A stretch of DNA of 64,000 bases. Origin: Fictibacillus barbaricus. GTDB lineage: Bacteria > Bacillota > Bacilli > Bacillales > Fictibacillaceae. Both the position numbers and the translations under genes were made by a program. Numbering within the stretch: position 1 is the first letter of the stretch; every line of letters starts with the position of its first letter. Shown piece after piece: positions 26,858 through 36,118 of the stretch. The stretch spans positions 1,674,001-1,738,000 of the forward strand of contig NZ_BMCE01000001.1 in the NCBI RefSeq assembly GCF_014635025.1, read 5' to 3'. The notes below the pieces were generated by a model. That model was given only the letters and a program-made list of their open reading frames with translations. It was not told the origin of the DNA and did not search any database.

Positions 26858-28432
26858 TTATAAATCCAGCGGTTTACATACAAGAAGATCTTCTATGCTT
26901 CTAAGCTCTTTTTGAGTCGATTCTGACAGCTGGCTATCGAATGTTAAAACCATCATTGCTTCTCCGCCAGCAGATTTTCTACCCACATGCATCGTCGCAA
27001 TGTTAATGTTTCGTTCACCTAAGAAAGCACCAACTTTTCCGATTATCCCAGGTGTGTCACGGTGTTCGATGTAAAGAAGTGAACCTTGTGGAACAAAGTC
27101 TACCGTATATCCGTTTAATTTTATGATTCGGCCGCCAAAGCCTTTTACAAGGGTCGCAGAAAGGGTAAATGTTTGATTAACACCCGTCACTTTTACATGA
27201 ATAATATTCGGATACCCATAATCATCTGTACCGCGCTTTTCTCCTACTACTATTCCCTGTTCATTCGCAGCGATCATACTGTTTACATCATTAACAGGTC
27301 TGTCGAGCCTCGTTTTTAAGAACCCACAAAGAAAACTGCGTGTTAATGACGTTGTATCGGTTTCTGATAAGGTGCCTCCGTAGCCGATAGAAATTTCTGA
27401 AACGGGTTCTTTGAAGAATTGAGTTGTAAAAGAGCCAAGTAAGTTTGAAAAATCATAATAAGCAATCAGTTTCTCATAGGTGTCTTTTGATAGTGAAGGG
27501 AAATTAACAGCATGCTTTAAAGGTTTGTTCAACAGGTATGATTTAATTTCGTCGCTCGCCATATAGGCCACATTGATCTGTGCCTGAACGGTAGAAGCTG
27601 CGATATGCGGAGTAACAATCACATTTGGATGCTCGACTAAAGAACGGCTCACTGGCGGTTCTTGCTCAAACACATCAAGTGCGCATCCTGAGAGATGTTC
27701 ATTATTTAAATAGTGGAGAAGTGCTTCTTCATCAATGATGCCTCCGCGAGCACAGTTTAAGATAAAAGCGCCTTTTTTAGCAAACTTTAGGTTGTCAAAA
27801 TTAAGTAGTTTCCGTGTATCTTTTGTAAGTGGGGTATGGACGGTAATGATGTCACTATGTTGGATAAGGGTATCAAGGTCAACAGTAGTAACAGATAATT
27901 CTTTTTGTTTTTCTGCAGGAAAATACGGATCAAATACGAGCACGTTCATAGAAAAGCTTTTTGCACGTTTTGCAAGCTCTGAACCGATTCTTCCCATACC
28001 GATGATACCGAGTGTTTTTTGGTAAAGTTCTTGACCAGTATACTTCTTTCGATTCCATTCACCTTGTTTTACAGATTGATTAGCTTGGGGTATTTTTCGT
28101 ACTAAAGACATCATCATTGCCCAAGTATGTTCAGCTGTTGAAATCGTGTTTCCCTCAGGTGCATTTACAACGAGTACACCTTTTTTGGTAGCAGCATTTA
28201 TATCAATGTTATCTACTCCTACACCGGCACGTGCGATGATTTTTAGTCCTGAGAATTTCTCTAAAACGTCCTCTGTAATTTTTGTTGCACTCCTGACCAT
28301 TATTCCGTGAATGTCTTGTGGGTTACTAATTTCATCAAGCTTTCCAAAGATCAGTTCTACTCCTTCAAGCTTAACTAAAGGTTCAATGCCATTACTCGTA
28401 ATTCCATCACAAACTAATATGGTTGCTGTCAC
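26858..28432 (-). CDS. serA: D-3-phosphoglycerate dehydrogenase
   Basis: A 524-residue enzyme that oxidises 3-phosphoglycerate in the first step of serine synthesis. Order: substrate domain, NAD-binding domain with GIIGMGRIGSELAKRA (near residue 145), catalytic arginine in NCARGGIIDEEAL, glutamate and histidine (TPHIAAST), an allosteric substrate-binding domain, and a C-terminal ACT domain (from about 450). The GTG start follows AAGGGGTGG. A possible promoter upstream on the same strand reads TTGTAC-N17-TAAATT. Conserved neighbour of fer-recS as in B. subtilis. Confidence 0.95.
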   Translation of the reverse strand: MTATILVCDGITSNGIEPLVKLEGVELIFGKLDEISNPQDIHGIMVRSATKITEDVLEKFSGLKIIARAGVGVDNIDINAATKKGVLVVNAPEGNTISTAEHTWAMMMSLVRKIPQANQSVKQGEWNRKKYTGQELYQKTLGIIGMGRIGSELAKRAKSFSMNVLVFDPYFPAEKQKELSVTTVDLDTLIQHSDIITVHTPLTKDTRKLLNFDNLKFAKKGAFILNCARGGIIDEEALLHYLNNEHLSGCALDVFEQEPPVSRSLVEHPNVIVTPHIAASTVQAQINVAYMASDEIKSYLLNKPLKHAVNFPSLSKDTYEKLIAYYDFSNLLGSFTTQFFKEPVSEISIGYGGTLSETDTTSLTRSFLCGFLKTRLDRPVNDVNSMIAANEQGIVVGEKRGTDDYGYPNIIHVKVTGVNQTFTLSATLVKGFGGRIIKLNGYTVDFVPQGSLLYIEHRDTPGIIGKVGAFLGERNINIATMHVGRKSAGGEAMMVLTFDSQLSESTQKELRSIEDLLVCKPLDL

Positions 28433-28550
28433 GGTTCCACCCCTTGTTTTTCTTGATCAATAGTATCAATATTTTGATAATTTAACACATTCTGAAGAAG
28501 GGTACAACAAGGATTTTTAAGATAGCGGTTTCATAAAACAAGAAAACTAA

Positions 28551-28579
28551 TTGACAATGATAATCATCCTTAATAAAAT
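28551..28579 (+). promoter_or_regulatory. Sigma-A promoter with overlapping Fur box, antisense to fer
   Basis: TTGACA (28551-28556), 17 bases, TAAAAT (28574-28579), pointing rightward into the 3' end of the minus-strand fer gene. A Fur box covers the spacer: GACAATGATAATCATCCTT (28553-28571) matches 15 of 19 positions of GATAATGATAATCATTATC. Viewed as 7-1-7 motifs, TGACAAT-G-ATAATCA matches 12 of 14 arm positions. No plus-strand gene lies downstream, so the product would be a non-coding or antisense RNA. Read by eye. Confidence 0.65.
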
Positions 28580-28585
28580 AAATAA

Positions 28586-28606
28586 AAAACCCTCTAAAAG
28601 AGGGTT
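28586..28606 (-). terminator. Terminator of fer
   Basis: On the minus strand AACCCTCT TTT AGAGGGTT followed by TTTTT. The plus strand has no U tail here. Confidence 0.85.
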
Positions 28607-28621
28607 GGGTAGAAACCTGAA

Positions 28622-28882
<261 letters not shown>

Positions 28883-29099
28883 CTAAGGAATTGGAAAAAT
28901 AGCCGGCAATACAAATTTAACCATTTTAAATTAAGGGTCTACTAATCATATTGTAATAAGTATCCCTCTACATTTCAATAGAAAATTAGTATCCTCATCT
29001 TATCTTTTATTCCCATCCTTCCTCAAAATATAACTCATTTACTCTTAAATTCCTTAAATCTGATAAGATAGATTATATGATAACGTGTGGTGATTTAGT

Positions 29100-30170
29100 A
29101 TGGATATTTGGCATGTCATTATATTAGATATATTAAATAAAATGAATGGCAGCAGGAGATGTACAGGCATTTATTATATTCTAACAGGAAAGAAAACCTC
29201 TCAATCATTATCTGACAGTCAATGGTTCGGTATAGAGCATTATTATGCATCCTTTAAAGGAATGGCTTATTCCGCTTTTAATGATGCGTTAACTGAGCTG
29301 CAACATGCAAGGATGATCGTTAAAAAGGAGGATCAACTATACCTGGTCACGAAAACAGGTGAACAATTCCTCTTAGATCAAAGAAAGAGGCTATCATTCT
29401 TGGAAAACTTGAACGGTTTAAAGTATTCATCAATAGAGTCCACTTGTTGGCATGTAATCACTTTATTCGTTCAAGCACTCTCTAACGCTCTATATCTACA
29501 GGGTGATTACTCACCTGTGGTAAGAGAACGTGAGGCTGTTCGATTAGTGAAAACTCTATATCCTAGATCTGAAGAAGAACGAAGGAAGAAAGCTGATGCC
29601 CTATATCGTGAGATGCATTTTTTGCTTCAACACAGTGATTCTGCTTCAGCTGGTATCTTTATAAAAAAGCTTTCAGGATACAAACGTATTGGAAATACCT
29701 TTGAACAGATAGGACGAGAATGGAATATGAGTCAAGCGGAGGCCATTCTTAGATTCCGATCTGTACTTCACTCGTTCATACAACATTCCGCAGCACTGAA
29801 ATCGGATTTTCCGGTGCTGCATTCTTTGATAGGTTCATTTACTGAAATACCAGCGCTAACTAGATCGGCATCACTTACATATGACATGTTGTCTAAAGAT
29901 ATGTCCCTTCAACAGATTATGAAAATTAGAAACTTAAAGGCAAGCACACTTGAGGACCATCTCGTTGAAATTGCCCGAGAGATTCCGGAGTTTTCTATCA
30001 GTCCCTTTATTAGTAAAAAGGAGAGCGATGAAATTAAGCACTTTTACCATAAAACGAAAGAAAATAAACTCCGGCCGATGAAAGATGCGTTTCCTCATTT
30101 ATCATACTTGCAAATTCGGCTGGTTTTAGCTAAAGAAGGTGGAACACATGGAGCTGGAAGCAGCACTTAA
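29100..30170 (+). CDS. ypbB: Helix-turn-helix protein YpbB (gene before recS)
   Basis: A 356-residue cytoplasmic protein that in bacilli always precedes recS/recQ. The C-terminal part (about 265-345) carries the helix-turn-helix-like segment seen C-terminal to RecQ helicases ([21 protein letters not shown], then [13 protein letters not shown]). This suggests YpbB supplies an HRDC/RQC-like accessory domain to the short RecS helicase; that is inference. It overlaps recS by 23 bases. Confidence 0.87.
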   Translation: MDIWHVIILDILNKMNGSRRCTGIYYILTGKKTSQSLSDSQWFGIEHYYASFKGMAYSAFNDALTELQHARMIVKKEDQLYLVTKTGEQFLLDQRKRLSFLENLNGLKYSSIESTCWHVITLFVQALSNALYLQGDYSPVVREREAVRLVKTLYPRSEEERRKKADALYREMHFLLQHSDSASAGIFIKKLSGYKRIGNTFEQIGREWNMSQAEAILRFRSVLHSFIQHSAALKSDFPVLHSLIGSFTEIPALTRSASLTYDMLSKDMSLQQIMKIRNLKASTLEDHLVEIAREIPEFSISPFISKKESDEIKHFYHKTKENKLRPMKDAFPHLSYLQIRLVLAKEGGTHGAGSST

Positions 30171-31647
30171 ACAACACTTTGGATTTACAGCGTTCAGACC
30201 TGGACAAAAAGAAATCATATCGGATCTGATAAGTGGTAACGATGTTTTAGGAATGCTCCCAACTGGTACGGGAAAAACGTTAATATATCAGATGGCTGCT
30301 GTTTTATTAAAGGGCAGGGCGCTTGTTGTCTCGCCTTTGGTCTCATTAATGCAAGATCAAGTGGATCAGTTTAAGCAGGCGGGCTTTAAAAGAACTGTGG
30401 CGTTAAACAGCTTCTTGGATCATTCTGATAGACAGGCAGTCTTAAAACAGATCGATCATTATCAATTTGTTTTTGTAAGTCCTGAGATTATTCAGAACCC
30501 GTTTATTCGTTCTGTACTTTTATCGGTGGAATGGTCTTTATTTGTTGTAGATGAAGCTCATTGCATCTCACAATGGGGACACGAGTTCCGCCCCTACTAT
30601 CTAGATTTAGCAGATATGAAAAAAGAGATGGGTAATCCTCTCTGTCTAGCACTAACTGCCACTGCTACGAAAAAGGTTCAAAGGGATATTCTGGATCATT
30701 TGAAGATGGAAGATGCAAAGATTCATATTCATAGTGTGAATCGGCCGAACATATCTATCTTTGTTGAGACTTTTGACGATTATGAGCAAAAGCTTGATCG
30801 AACAATGAAACTTGTAAAGCAATTAAAAGGCCCTGGAATTATATACACTAACACAAGGAATGCTGCAGAAAAGCTAGTCTTTGCTCTCCAGAATGAGGGG
30901 ATGAACGATGTGTCTTATTACCATGGCGGTATGGATTCAGATGAAAGATTGCTGGTTCAAAAGCAATTTCTGGAGTCTCAGTTACACGTAATCGTGTGTA
31001 CGAATGCTTTCGGCATGGGAATCAATAAACCTGACATTCGGTATGTTATTCATTATCACACGCCGTCAACGATCGAAGGATACGTTCAAGAGATTGGGAG
31101 AGCAGGAAGAGATTCTGAGCCGTCTGCAGCGGTTTTGTTGCACCATCCAGCTGATCTGGAAATTCCATACCATTTTGTAGAACAGGAACTCCCAGATAAT
31201 ACTCAAGTGGATTATGTATTATCCGACCATGAACCATTAAAAGAAAATTCGTTTGCAGAAAAGATAGAGCTTGCTGGTTTATCTGAAACTGGTCAACGAT
31301 TTATGGAGTATCATCTGAAAAAGGCAGAACTCTTGAACCGTCCAGATGTTTCTATAGAAGAAAAAACTGCAATAAAAACAATGCTAATAACTAAAATTGA
31401 AGAAAGAAAAGCAGAAAAGATTAAGTCTTTAAAGCTTATTGAAAGATGGGCAACAAGTTCTGAGTGTAAACGTAAAGAGTTATTGCGATATTTTGGAGAA
31501 GCTGAAGCGGATGATGTCGAAAACTGCTGTAGCTCTTGTGATGCTGAGATCTCTCACTTTTATGGTAAACAGAGACTGCCTGGCACTTCTTTTGAGTTTT
31601 GGGAAGATGAACTGAAACGATTATTAAGACAGGAAGTGTACAGCTAA
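30148..31647 (+). CDS. recS: RecQ-like ATP-dependent DNA helicase RecS
   Basis: A 499-residue superfamily 2 helicase. Motif [11 protein letters not shown], motif [17 protein letters not shown], motif III LTATAT, motif [11 protein letters not shown] and the zinc-binding cysteines (SECKRKELL ... NCCSSCD, residues about 427-460) are intact. It lacks the C-terminal HRDC domain of long RecQ proteins. Acts in recombination repair. The ATG at 30148 is preferred over a GTG at 30139 because AAGAAGGTGG lies just before it. Confidence 0.94.
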   Translation: MELEAALKQHFGFTAFRPGQKEIISDLISGNDVLGMLPTGTGKTLIYQMAAVLLKGRALVVSPLVSLMQDQVDQFKQAGFKRTVALNSFLDHSDRQAVLKQIDHYQFVFVSPEIIQNPFIRSVLLSVEWSLFVVDEAHCISQWGHEFRPYYLDLADMKKEMGNPLCLALTATATKKVQRDILDHLKMEDAKIHIHSVNRPNISIFVETFDDYEQKLDRTMKLVKQLKGPGIIYTNTRNAAEKLVFALQNEGMNDVSYYHGGMDSDERLLVQKQFLESQLHVIVCTNAFGMGINKPDIRYVIHYHTPSTIEGYVQEIGRAGRDSEPSAAVLLHHPADLEIPYHFVEQELPDNTQVDYVLSDHEPLKENSFAEKIELAGLSETGQRFMEYHLKKAELLNRPDVSIEEKTAIKTMLITKIEERKAEKIKSLKLIERWATSSECKRKELLRYFGEAEADDVENCCSSCDAEISHFYGKQRLPGTSFEFWEDELKRLLRQEVYS

Positions 31648-31649
31648 GA

Positions 31650-32273
31650 ATGAGGAAAATGAAGAAAAATAACTGGATTGATCAAATTACTCCGAAAGAA
31701 CTTGTACTGAACGTTTATATTTCTCAGGTCATTTTTATCGTCGCTGCAATAGGTATCGCTTATTTGTTTCATGTTCCTTTTCCATGGACGCTGACCGGTA
31801 TGAATATCTCAATTGCCCATTTGTTTTTAGCAGTGGGAACGGGATTATTTCTCCCTTTTTTATCGATACAGCTAAAGAAATGGCTGCCTCCTCATGCTTT
31901 GGATGATGGGGGCATCAATGAGAAAATATTTAGTTCTCTTTCTTATCCCCATATATTTTTTCTGACAGGAATTATTGCGTTTGCTGAAGAATGGTTATTT
32001 CGTGGTGTCTTTCAATCACTAGTAGGTCTGTTTTTAACGAGTCTCATCTTTGCTGTTTTACATGTTCGATATTTAAAGAAACCCATCTTGTTTGGAATTG
32101 TTACTGGATTAAGTTTTTGGCTCGGGATCTTATATGAATGGACAGAAACCATTTGGGTTCCTTTCTTAGCACATTTCTTAATTGATTTTATATCAGGATG
32201 CTGGATCTCGAGGCAATACGAAAAAGACAAAAAAGATAGCGGGATATGGAGTGTGAATGAGGATGACGAATGA
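31650..32273 (+). CDS. ypbD: CAAX-family intramembrane protease YpbD
   Basis: A 207-residue membrane protein of the CPBP (CAAX protease, Abi) family with about six helices. Catalytic-type motifs: EEWLFRG (EExxxR, near residues 113-119), FAVLH and the later HFLIDF. Substrate unknown. It follows recS after 2 bases and overlaps the next gene by 17 bases, so it is in the same transcript. An in-frame ATG at 31659 is an alternative start. Confidence 0.87.
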   Translation: MRKMKKNNWIDQITPKELVLNVYISQVIFIVAAIGIAYLFHVPFPWTLTGMNISIAHLFLAVGTGLFLPFLSIQLKKWLPPHALDDGGINEKIFSSLSYPHIFFLTGIIAFAEEWLFRGVFQSLVGLFLTSLIFAVLHVRYLKKPILFGIVTGLSFWLGILYEWTETIWVPFLAHFLIDFISGCWISRQYEKDKKDSGIWSVNEDDE

Positions 32274-32571
32274 TCAAGCTGATGAACTCAGAAGAGAAGC
32301 TAGTAATAGCGAACGAGTTGACAAAACTAGCGTTCAACCTCTTCCGTCTAGAAGTGAAGTGCATGGAAAGAGAAGAGAGATTGAAAAAAAACAAGAACAT
32401 ACAAAAAAAGAAAAAAGAAAAAAAACATTTGTAGTCACTCGTTTGCTCTTAGGAGCTTTCATTCTTTTGATCGGAATCACATTAACATATAAGTACTGGT
32501 CTCAAAATATGTATGTACCAGTACATAGTGAAGATAACAAAGGTGTAGAACAAGTCGAGATCGAGCGTTAA
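32257..32571 (+). CDS. Single-pass membrane protein, 104 residues (YpbE N-terminal-like)
   Basis: A strongly charged cytoplasmic N-terminal half (Arg/Lys/Glu rich, about 1-57), one membrane helix (about 60-80) and a short tail. In B. subtilis the corresponding gene ypbE has a similar start but carries a LysM cell-wall domain after the helix; no LysM is present here. It is either a natural short form or a different family. GGAG lies 6 bases before the ATG. A strong terminator follows. Confidence 0.7.
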   Translation: MRMTNDQADELRREASNSERVDKTSVQPLPSRSEVHGKRREIEKKQEHTKKEKRKKTFVVTRLLLGAFILLIGITLTYKYWSQNMYVPVHSEDNKGVEQVEIER

Positions 32572-32612
32572 AAGACCGTCTGGGAATATCGTTCCTGACG
32601 GTCTTGTTTTTA
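32572..32612 (+). terminator. Terminator of the ypbB-recS-ypbD operon
   Basis: AAGACCGTC (32572-32580) and GACGGTCTT (32597-32605) with inner GGAA/TTCC pairing, followed by GTTTTT. Confidence 0.9.
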
Positions 32613-32668
32613 TAATAAAGCATGAATCTGCTTGTATAGGCATAGTTATTCTACAGGAGGTTTTGTGT

Positions 32669-33121
32669 ATGAATGCATTAAATCACTGGAAGATAAAGCC
32701 TTTTGTAAATGAACTTACAAGTATTGTTTTAGCTCAGCTTGTTGAAAAAAAAGCAGAGAAAGACCGATGGAAAACAGCAATCAATCAATGGGGACTATCT
32801 ATGATTTTTGTTGTGATCGCGACTTTCGTTTATCTCTATTTTTATAAACTTCCTACAGCCCCATCGTTTGCGAACCCTTTAACATTACTCTTTTCCGATG
32901 AAATGGTATGGATTTGTACAGGGTTTCTTATTTTTTCAAGTTTTCATATGATTTGGATGAAAAAGAAATACAAAAAAGCTGACGATGATTTTGAAGCGAT
33001 CAGAAAAGATTTTATTGATCGTAATGAAGAATGGTGGAGTGATGAGGAACAATGGGATAAGAGGCATGTTGTTTTCGATTTTATGAAAAAGGAATATAAC
33101 ATTAATATATTTCACAAATAG
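32669..33121 (+). CDS. ypbF: DUF2663 family membrane protein YpbF
   Basis: About 150 residues with two membrane helices (about 43-64 and 82-100) and a charged C-terminal tail (EEWWSDEEQWDKR). The family is found only in bacilli and has no known function. The ATG at 32669 follows ACAGGAGG at good spacing. Monocistronic by position, in the same place as in B. subtilis. Confidence 0.8.
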   Translation: MNALNHWKIKPFVNELTSIVLAQLVEKKAEKDRWKTAINQWGLSMIFVVIATFVYLYFYKLPTAPSFANPLTLLFSDEMVWICTGFLIFSSFHMIWMKKKYKKADDDFEAIRKDFIDRNEEWWSDEEQWDKRHVVFDFMKKEYNINIFHK

Positions 33122-33127
33122 TTTATT

Positions 33128-33343
33128 TTACTGGCAAGGACAGCCGAAAAATAGACAAGAATCTCTATCGTGTTTTTTACCTTGAATGACAACAGTCATT
33201 TCACAAAAATGGTCAATTCTTCCGAAAGCAAGTGTCTCATGCCTCTCTGTACAGTAAACTTCAATTGGAAGACCCAGTCGCAAACTGTAAGAAAGATCAA
33301 GGTCGGTCACGAGAGATTTGTTCTTTAATTTCGTTAATGTCAT
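33128..33343 (-). CDS. Small protein of unknown function, 71 residues
   Basis: A minus-strand frame with AGGAGAGG about 9 bases before its ATG. The protein looks beta-rich (LGLPIEVYCTERHETLAFGRI) and ends with a cysteine pair (FFGCPCQ), with four cysteines in all. I do not recognise it. Coding is supported by the ribosome site and by the absence of any overlapping plus-strand gene; it could still be a chance frame. Confidence 0.55.
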   Translation of the reverse strand: MTLTKLKNKSLVTDLDLSYSLRLGLPIEVYCTERHETLAFGRIDHFCEMTVVIQGKKHDRDSCLFFGCPCQ

Positions 33344-33520
33344 GATGTTTTTCCTCTCCTAGTATTTTGGTTAATCATGTAAACTAATCATACGATAAAT
33401 TTACAAATTTTTCAACTCATCTTTTTTAAATATTCAAAAAACTTAAAGGCGATTTTTGTATTTTAGGCCTGTTATGAATAGTGTGGTATGATCATTTAAT
33501 CCCGTTGCAGGAGGCCCATA

Positions 33521-34273
33521 ATGATCCTTTTTTATTTCTTAGTAGCTGCTCCTCTATCTCTTTTCATTTATATGTATATTGAAGCACATCGAAATCGTGT
33601 CATATTCGATACCGTAAAACTAGACAGGCTGCCTAGTGCTTTTGAGAATTTTAGAATCTTTTTTATTTCCGATGTTCATAAAAGAAGGATATCAGAAGAA
33701 ATTGTTAATAAAGCAGAAAAAGCGGATTTGGTTATAATCGGAGGAGATCTCGTTGAAAAAGGAGTTCCGATGAAGAGGGTAGAAGATAACATAAAGCTGC
33801 TTTCAACATTGGGTCCTGTAGTATTTGTATGGGGAAACAATGATTACGATGTTGACCCTTCAGTACTTGCACGAACACTTCTTGAACAGGGAGTGCAAAT
33901 CCTAGACAATACAAGCTATTGCATGAAAAGAAATAACGATCAAATTGATATTGTTGGAGTAAACGATACTTCTTTACGCTATGATTCTTTAAAAGACGCT
34001 ATACGACCATGCAGTTCTTCATGCAGGATATTGATCAGTCATAATCCTGATATATCAAAAAAGGTAAAAAATGAGGATGAAATATGTTTAATTTTATCAG
34101 GCCATACACATGGTGGCCAAATCCGGTTAGGACCGCTGGGAATCGCAAAAAGAGGCGGTTGGTATGAAATTGGGAAACACAAGCTATTAGTGAGTAATGG
34201 GTATGGGGCGACACATTTGCCGCTTCGGTTAGGTGCACCAAGTGAGTCCCATATCCTACTACTTAATAGGTAA
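33521..34273 (+). CDS. ypbG: Metallophosphoesterase YpbG
   Basis: A 250-residue calcineurin-like phosphoesterase with an N-terminal membrane helix (about 1-18). Two-metal site motifs are complete: SDVHKRR, GGDLVEKG, GNNDYD, SHNPD and GHTHGGQ. Substrate unknown. GCAGGAGG lies upstream of the ATG. A B12-binding MerR regulator follows after 65 bases. Confidence 0.88.
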   Translation: MILFYFLVAAPLSLFIYMYIEAHRNRVIFDTVKLDRLPSAFENFRIFFISDVHKRRISEEIVNKAEKADLVIIGGDLVEKGVPMKRVEDNIKLLSTLGPVVFVWGNNDYDVDPSVLARTLLEQGVQILDNTSYCMKRNNDQIDIVGVNDTSLRYDSLKDAIRPCSSSCRILISHNPDISKKVKNEDEICLILSGHTHGGQIRLGPLGIAKRGGWYEIGKHKLLVSNGYGATHLPLRLGAPSESHILLLNR

Positions 34274-34338
34274 AAAGTTTACAGTATAATGTTTTTTCAG
34301 ATATACTCTTCTTAACTTATTTATTGGAGGAAGTCCGG

Positions 34339-35250
34339 ATGCCATGTGAGGGGAAATATAACATTAAAGCGGTTTCTAAAATGCTTGGCATTCAAGCGGG
34401 TACACTAAGAGCTTGGGAACGACGCTATTCTATTGTTCAGCCTCACCGTAATGAAGCTGGTCATAGACTATACACAGATGAACAAGTATATATACTAAAA
34501 TGGCTAGTGAATAAAGTGGATCAAGGATTTACGATCAGCCAGGCGGTTGACGTTGCACAAAATGGGGAACTTTATAAGGAAGCAGCCCCGTTTGCTGCTG
34601 AAAATACAGATCGGGCAGCAGAAATGGGCAACTTGATCTTAGCTGCTCTGCTTTCTTTTCAAGAAAAGAAAGCCAATGATCTATTAAGTCAAGCGTTTAG
34701 TATGTATAATTTGGAAAAAGTCATTATTGATATTTTGGGTACATTATTAGTACGGGTAGGCCATCTTTGGGAAGAACAAAAAATCACTGTTGCTCACGAA
34801 CATTTTACTTCCTCATTTTTACGGAGTAAAATTGGACAACTTATACAATGGCTTCCATCTGATCCATATTTGCCAAAAGTTATCGCAGGCTGTGGATTAG
34901 ATGAGGAACATGAATTGGGACTTCTTATGTTTACACTGTTTTTAAGACGTAAAGGATTTGAAGTCATTTACTTAGGTCATGGTATTCCTCAAAAAGATTT
35001 TGAGGTTGTTATAAAAGAAGTAGAACCAAAGATGGTATTTTTCTCGTGTACGATAGCAGATTCTTCTACAAAAACACTTCGATGGGTAGAAGGACTGCAG
35101 AAACATTTTCCAGATATCGCATTTGGCGTCGGCGGTGCAGCAATTAGTCATATACCATCTGAAGTTCAAAAAAGGTATGAACCATTCTTAATTGGAAATG
35201 CAAAAGTAGAGTGGGATGACTGGATTTCACAAAAATTAAAAAATAAATAA
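34339..35250 (+). CDS. MerR-family regulator with B12-binding domain (CarH/LitR type)
   Basis: A 303-residue protein: MerR helix-turn-helix (1-75; GTLRAWERRYSI is the MerR signature), a helical-bundle cap domain and a C-terminal cobalamin-binding domain. Two features define light-sensing CarH proteins and both are present: Wx9EH in the cap (Trp144, Glu154-His155) and ExHxxG in the B12 domain (Glu189, His191, Gly194), where the histidine is the lower cobalt ligand. Such proteins repress genes in the dark with adenosylcobalamin and let go on light exposure. The ATG at 34339 follows GGAGGAAG. No carotenoid or photolyase gene is adjacent, so its target is unknown. Confidence 0.88.
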   Translation: MPCEGKYNIKAVSKMLGIQAGTLRAWERRYSIVQPHRNEAGHRLYTDEQVYILKWLVNKVDQGFTISQAVDVAQNGELYKEAAPFAAENTDRAAEMGNLILAALLSFQEKKANDLLSQAFSMYNLEKVIIDILGTLLVRVGHLWEEQKITVAHEHFTSSFLRSKIGQLIQWLPSDPYLPKVIAGCGLDEEHELGLLMFTLFLRRKGFEVIYLGHGIPQKDFEVVIKEVEPKMVFFSCTIADSSTKTLRWVEGLQKHFPDIAFGVGGAAISHIPSEVQKRYEPFLIGNAKVEWDDWISQKLKNK

Positions 35251-35350
35251 TATTCGGTTTTATATTTGCTTGGATGTTTATCACCAACTTTTCGCAAATT
35301 CATATATTGATATTAAGACATAATAGCGCCGATCGTAAGGGGGACCAGTG

Positions 35351-35941
35351 ATGCGGGTAGAACGGTTAACCTATAACAAAATAAAAATCTTCCTAACTTT
35401 TGATGATCTGAATGAACGTGGTATTTCCAAGGAAGAAATATGGCAGGATATTCCTAAAGTACATCAGCTTTTCCGTGACATGATGACTGAAGCTGATGAT
35501 GAGGTAGGATTTAAAGCTGACGGTCCTATTGCGGTTGAAGTTTTTTCACTTCCAGCACAAGGCATGGTTGTTATTGTTACTAAAGGAATAAATGAGTACG
35601 ACCTTGAAGAAGAATACGATGAAGATTATATAGAAATGCAAGTCACATTGGATGAGAATGATGAGATTTTTTACGAGTTTTCATCTTTTGAGGATGTTAT
35701 TTTACTTGCCAAACGTCTTCACTCACTAGAAATAAAAGGTGGCAGCCTGTATTCTTTTAATAATCACTTTTACTTAAAATTTGAAGAGGATGATGTTAAA
35801 CCATTGGACCTTGATTTGTTCATTGCTGTTTTAGCCGAATTTGGCAGCTCTTCAACCATTACGAGCTATAGAGTGATTGAGTATGGAAAACTGTTAATGA
35901 AAACAGATGCAATAAGCGAACTGTACCGTTACTTTAAATAA
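35351..35941 (+). CDS. mecB: MecA-family adaptor protein (MecB/YpbH)
   Basis: A 196-residue adaptor for the ClpC unfoldase. The N-terminal substrate-binding part and the C-terminal ClpC-binding domain (FSSFEDVILLAKRL ... SLYSFNNHFYLKFEED) are both present. An acidic linker (EEEYDEDYIE) joins them. In B. subtilis the MecA paralogue YpbH occupies this position and acts in competence and sporulation. The ATG at 35351 follows GGGGGA. Confidence 0.88.
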   Translation: MRVERLTYNKIKIFLTFDDLNERGISKEEIWQDIPKVHQLFRDMMTEADDEVGFKADGPIAVEVFSLPAQGMVVIVTKGINEYDLEEEYDEDYIEMQVTLDENDEIFYEFSSFEDVILLAKRLHSLEIKGGSLYSFNNHFYLKFEEDDVKPLDLDLFIAVLAEFGSSSTITSYRVIEYGKLLMKTDAISELYRYFK

Positions 35942-35953
35942 CAATTTAAGAAG

Positions 35954-35985
35954 GAGGACGCATACATTGCGTCCTCATTTGTATT
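35954..35985 (+). terminator. Possible terminator after mecB
   Basis: GAGGACGCA (35954-35962) pairs perfectly with TGCGTCCTC (35968-35976); the T tail is interrupted (ATTTGTATTT). Confidence 0.65.
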
Positions 35986-36118
35986 TATCATTTATTTATC
36001 ATTGTTATTTTGCTAAAAAAACATGTTATGATTAGTAATATTTTTCATCCCATGAACCGTTATTTTGACTGGGAATATAATATATACATAAACTTTTGGG
36101 CTAGGAGTGACCATAAAA

